Source: Micromonospora peucetia (GTDB taxonomy: Bacteria; Actinomycetota; Actinomycetes; Mycobacteriales; Micromonosporaceae). From it: a stretch of 64,000 nucleotides of DNA. The stretch covers positions 186,001-250,000 of the forward strand of contig NZ_FMIC01000002.1 in assembly GCF_900091625.1 (NCBI RefSeq). Reading direction: 5' to 3'. Under the pieces are notes generated by a model, which saw only the letters and a list, made by a program, of their open reading frames with translations, was not told the DNA's origin and did not search any database. Below are positions 63,141 through 64,000 of this stretch, piece after piece (position 1 is the first letter of the stretch; each line of letters starts with the position of its first letter). A program made the translations under genes and the position numbers.

Positions 63141-63211
63141 GCGATCTTGCAGTTGATGCCCCACTCTTGTCCCTTTGACGGCTTTCGTCCGGGCGAAAAC
63201 TGCAAGATCGC
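63141..63211. repeat. Dispersed palindrome family 1, copy D
   Basis: The arm gcgatcttgcagtt (63141-63154) pairs perfectly over 14 bp with 63198-63211. The tract to its left (63091-63140) has 33 C and 5 G in 50 bases; 63261-63300 on the right has 26 G and 4 C in 40. The element lies between the convergent stops at 63090 and 63312, in a spacer of about 220 bp that holds no gene. Confidence 0.9.
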
Positions 63212-63311
63212 GGGACGCGGGAGCGAGGAGTGCGGGACGCGGAGCGCGCGGGACGCGGAGCGGGAGCGTAGGCGACGGGTGGGGTGGGGTGGAGTGGGGA
63301 GACGGGCGGGA

Positions 63312-63668
63312 TCAGGGTTCGGCGTCGATGATTTTGTGGGGGCGTTCCTCGGCCGTGAGGCTCATCGGCGGGGTCTCGTCCCGGTGGCGCGGCCGGAAAC
63401 GGTTGGCCAGCCGGTGCTGCTCCTTGGGCGGCCGGTCGTTTGCCAGCAGGACCGCCAGCCACGGGATGATCACCGTGCCCAGGGCCACCATCGGCAGCCA
63501 GAGCCAGAGCAGCGGGGCCTGCACGCCGACCAGGACGGCACCGACGATCACGCAGGCCACCCGGATGCCCATCATCAGCACATAGCGCTTCTGGCGACTG
63601 GTGAGCTGGTCGTCCTGACTGCGCGAGGCGTCGGTGATCAGAATCGGCTGGTACGCCTGACGCTTCAC
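63312..63668 (-). CDS. DUF3099 family small membrane protein
   Basis: The 118-residue protein has a short cytoplasmic start (KRQAYQPILITDASRSQDDQ), two membrane helices (RVACVIVGAVLVGVQAPLLW and LPMVALGTVIIPWLAVLLAN), and a basic tail (NRFRPRHRDETPP). DUF3099 is an actinobacterial family of unknown function. GTG 63668 is preferred: gaggaggt ends six bases before it. A GTG at 63671 is also possible; a TTG further upstream lies inside the ribosome site. Confidence 0.86.
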   Translation of the reverse strand: MKRQAYQPILITDASRSQDDQLTSRQKRYVLMMGIRVACVIVGAVLVGVQAPLLWLWLPMVALGTVIIPWLAVLLANDRPPKEQHRLANRFRPRHRDETPPMSLTAEERPHKIIDAEP

Positions 63669-63762
63669 CACGGACCTCCTCAAGGGGGTTACGCCTCATC
63701 CTGTCACCTGCCGCGCGTGATCAGCGAAATTCGCTCCACCCGGCCTCGTGTTACCTGCGTGG

Positions 63763-63768
63763 TACGCT
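63763..63768 (+). promoter_or_regulatory. -10 hexamer TACGCT of the last gene
   Basis: TACGCT, six bases (cgcgcc), then GTG 63775. This supports a real gene start at the window edge. Confidence 0.5.
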
Positions 63769-63774
63769 CGCGCC

Positions 63775-64000
63775 GTGGGCAGCAGGTTCAGCTTCACCGA
63801 CGAGGCGTTGGCCAACCTGAGGGTCTACGACGTCACGCCCGGGGAAGTCTGGGAGGCGCTGCACAGCACCCGCCGGGTAATCCGGCACCTCGGCGACGAC
63901 GTGATGGTCGTCTACGCCGCCGCCCGCCGGGGGCGCCGACTGGCCGTGCTGCTCGCCGAGGCCGACGGCACCGACAACGACTGGGACATTCTCTCCGCCC
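63775..64000 (+). CDS. Unidentified protein, N-terminal 75 residues (partial)
   Basis: From GTG 63775 the frame is open to the end of the window: GSRFSFTDEALANLRVYDVT, then EVWEALHSTRRVIRHLGDDV and MVVYAAARRGRRLAVLLAEA, then DGTDNDWDIL. The composition is protein-like and the start is supported by a -10 six bases upstream. The pattern of a short alpha-beta domain with RRGRRL is compatible with a small DNA-binding or toxin-like fold, but I do not recognise it. Confidence 0.65.
   Translation, partial: MGSRFSFTDEALANLRVYDVTPGEVWEALHSTRRVIRHLGDDVMVVYAAARRGRRLAVLLAEADGTDNDWDILSA

Overview
The window is very GC-rich chromosomal DNA of a high-GC actinobacterium, most like Micromonospora or a close relative in the Micromonosporaceae. 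The support is: GTG starts are common; many genes are leaderless; the heme pathway is the coproporphyrin-dependent actinobacterial type (hemE-hemG-hemQ); actinobacteria-restricted families are present (DUF3000, DUF3039, DUF3093, DUF3099, DUF3159, DUF3710, DUF4193, DUF7455); there are two secreted AA10 LPMOs with signal peptides; and there are dispersed palindromes of a kind I associate with this family. The genus is an inference. No rRNA, tRNA, CRISPR array, transposase or phage gene was seen.

Layout. 1-8.2 kb: the tail of an unidentified gene, a repeat-rich spacer, then a minus-strand MacB/FtsX-type ABC exporter with two permeases (the upstream one frameshifted) and two ATPases, one carrying an AbrB-like tail. 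8.4-14 kb: a small bL12-tail-like membrane protein, a LigD-type polymerase domain divergent from msrB, a DUF305 lipoprotein, two LPMOs, a zinc-ribbon protein and an ElaA-type acetyltransferase. 14-25.2 kb: hemE-hemG-hemQ, DUF3000, two Pro-rich single-pass membrane proteins (one a trypsin-like protease), RNase D and a fadA-fadB beta-oxidation operon.

25.4-40.8 kb looks like a lineage-specific island: a Pro-rich repeat protein, tandem VOC proteins, a two-component system, a C39-like peptidase, two paralogous beta-propeller membrane proteins, three paralogous large polytopic membrane proteins and a lipoprotein. 41-57.6 kb returns to an order I recall as conserved down to Mycobacterium tuberculosis (dxs, trmA-like, APC permease, ceoB/ceoC, DUF3159, OB-fold, DUF3710, dut, DUF3093, DUF4193, LytR_C, suhB, primary sigma factor), with anmK added. 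57.8-64 kb: DUF7455 with a strong terminator, a superfamily 2 helicase, a TRIC/YadS-type channel, DUF3039, psuG-psuK, DUF3099 and the start of an unidentified gene.

The most notable non-coding pattern is a family of four ~70-bp palindromes (arms reading cgatcttgca / tgcaagatcg), one in each of the four convergent spacers that lack an obvious compact hairpin and are longer than about 150 bp (the 5' spacer depends on a partial gene call). Each lies between a C-rich and a G-rich tract, so both convergent transcripts would run into C-rich, G-poor RNA and then a hairpin. The second pattern is a -10-like hexamer (TANNNT) 6-9 nt before the start codon of twelve genes, which predicts leaderless transcription and settles several start choices.
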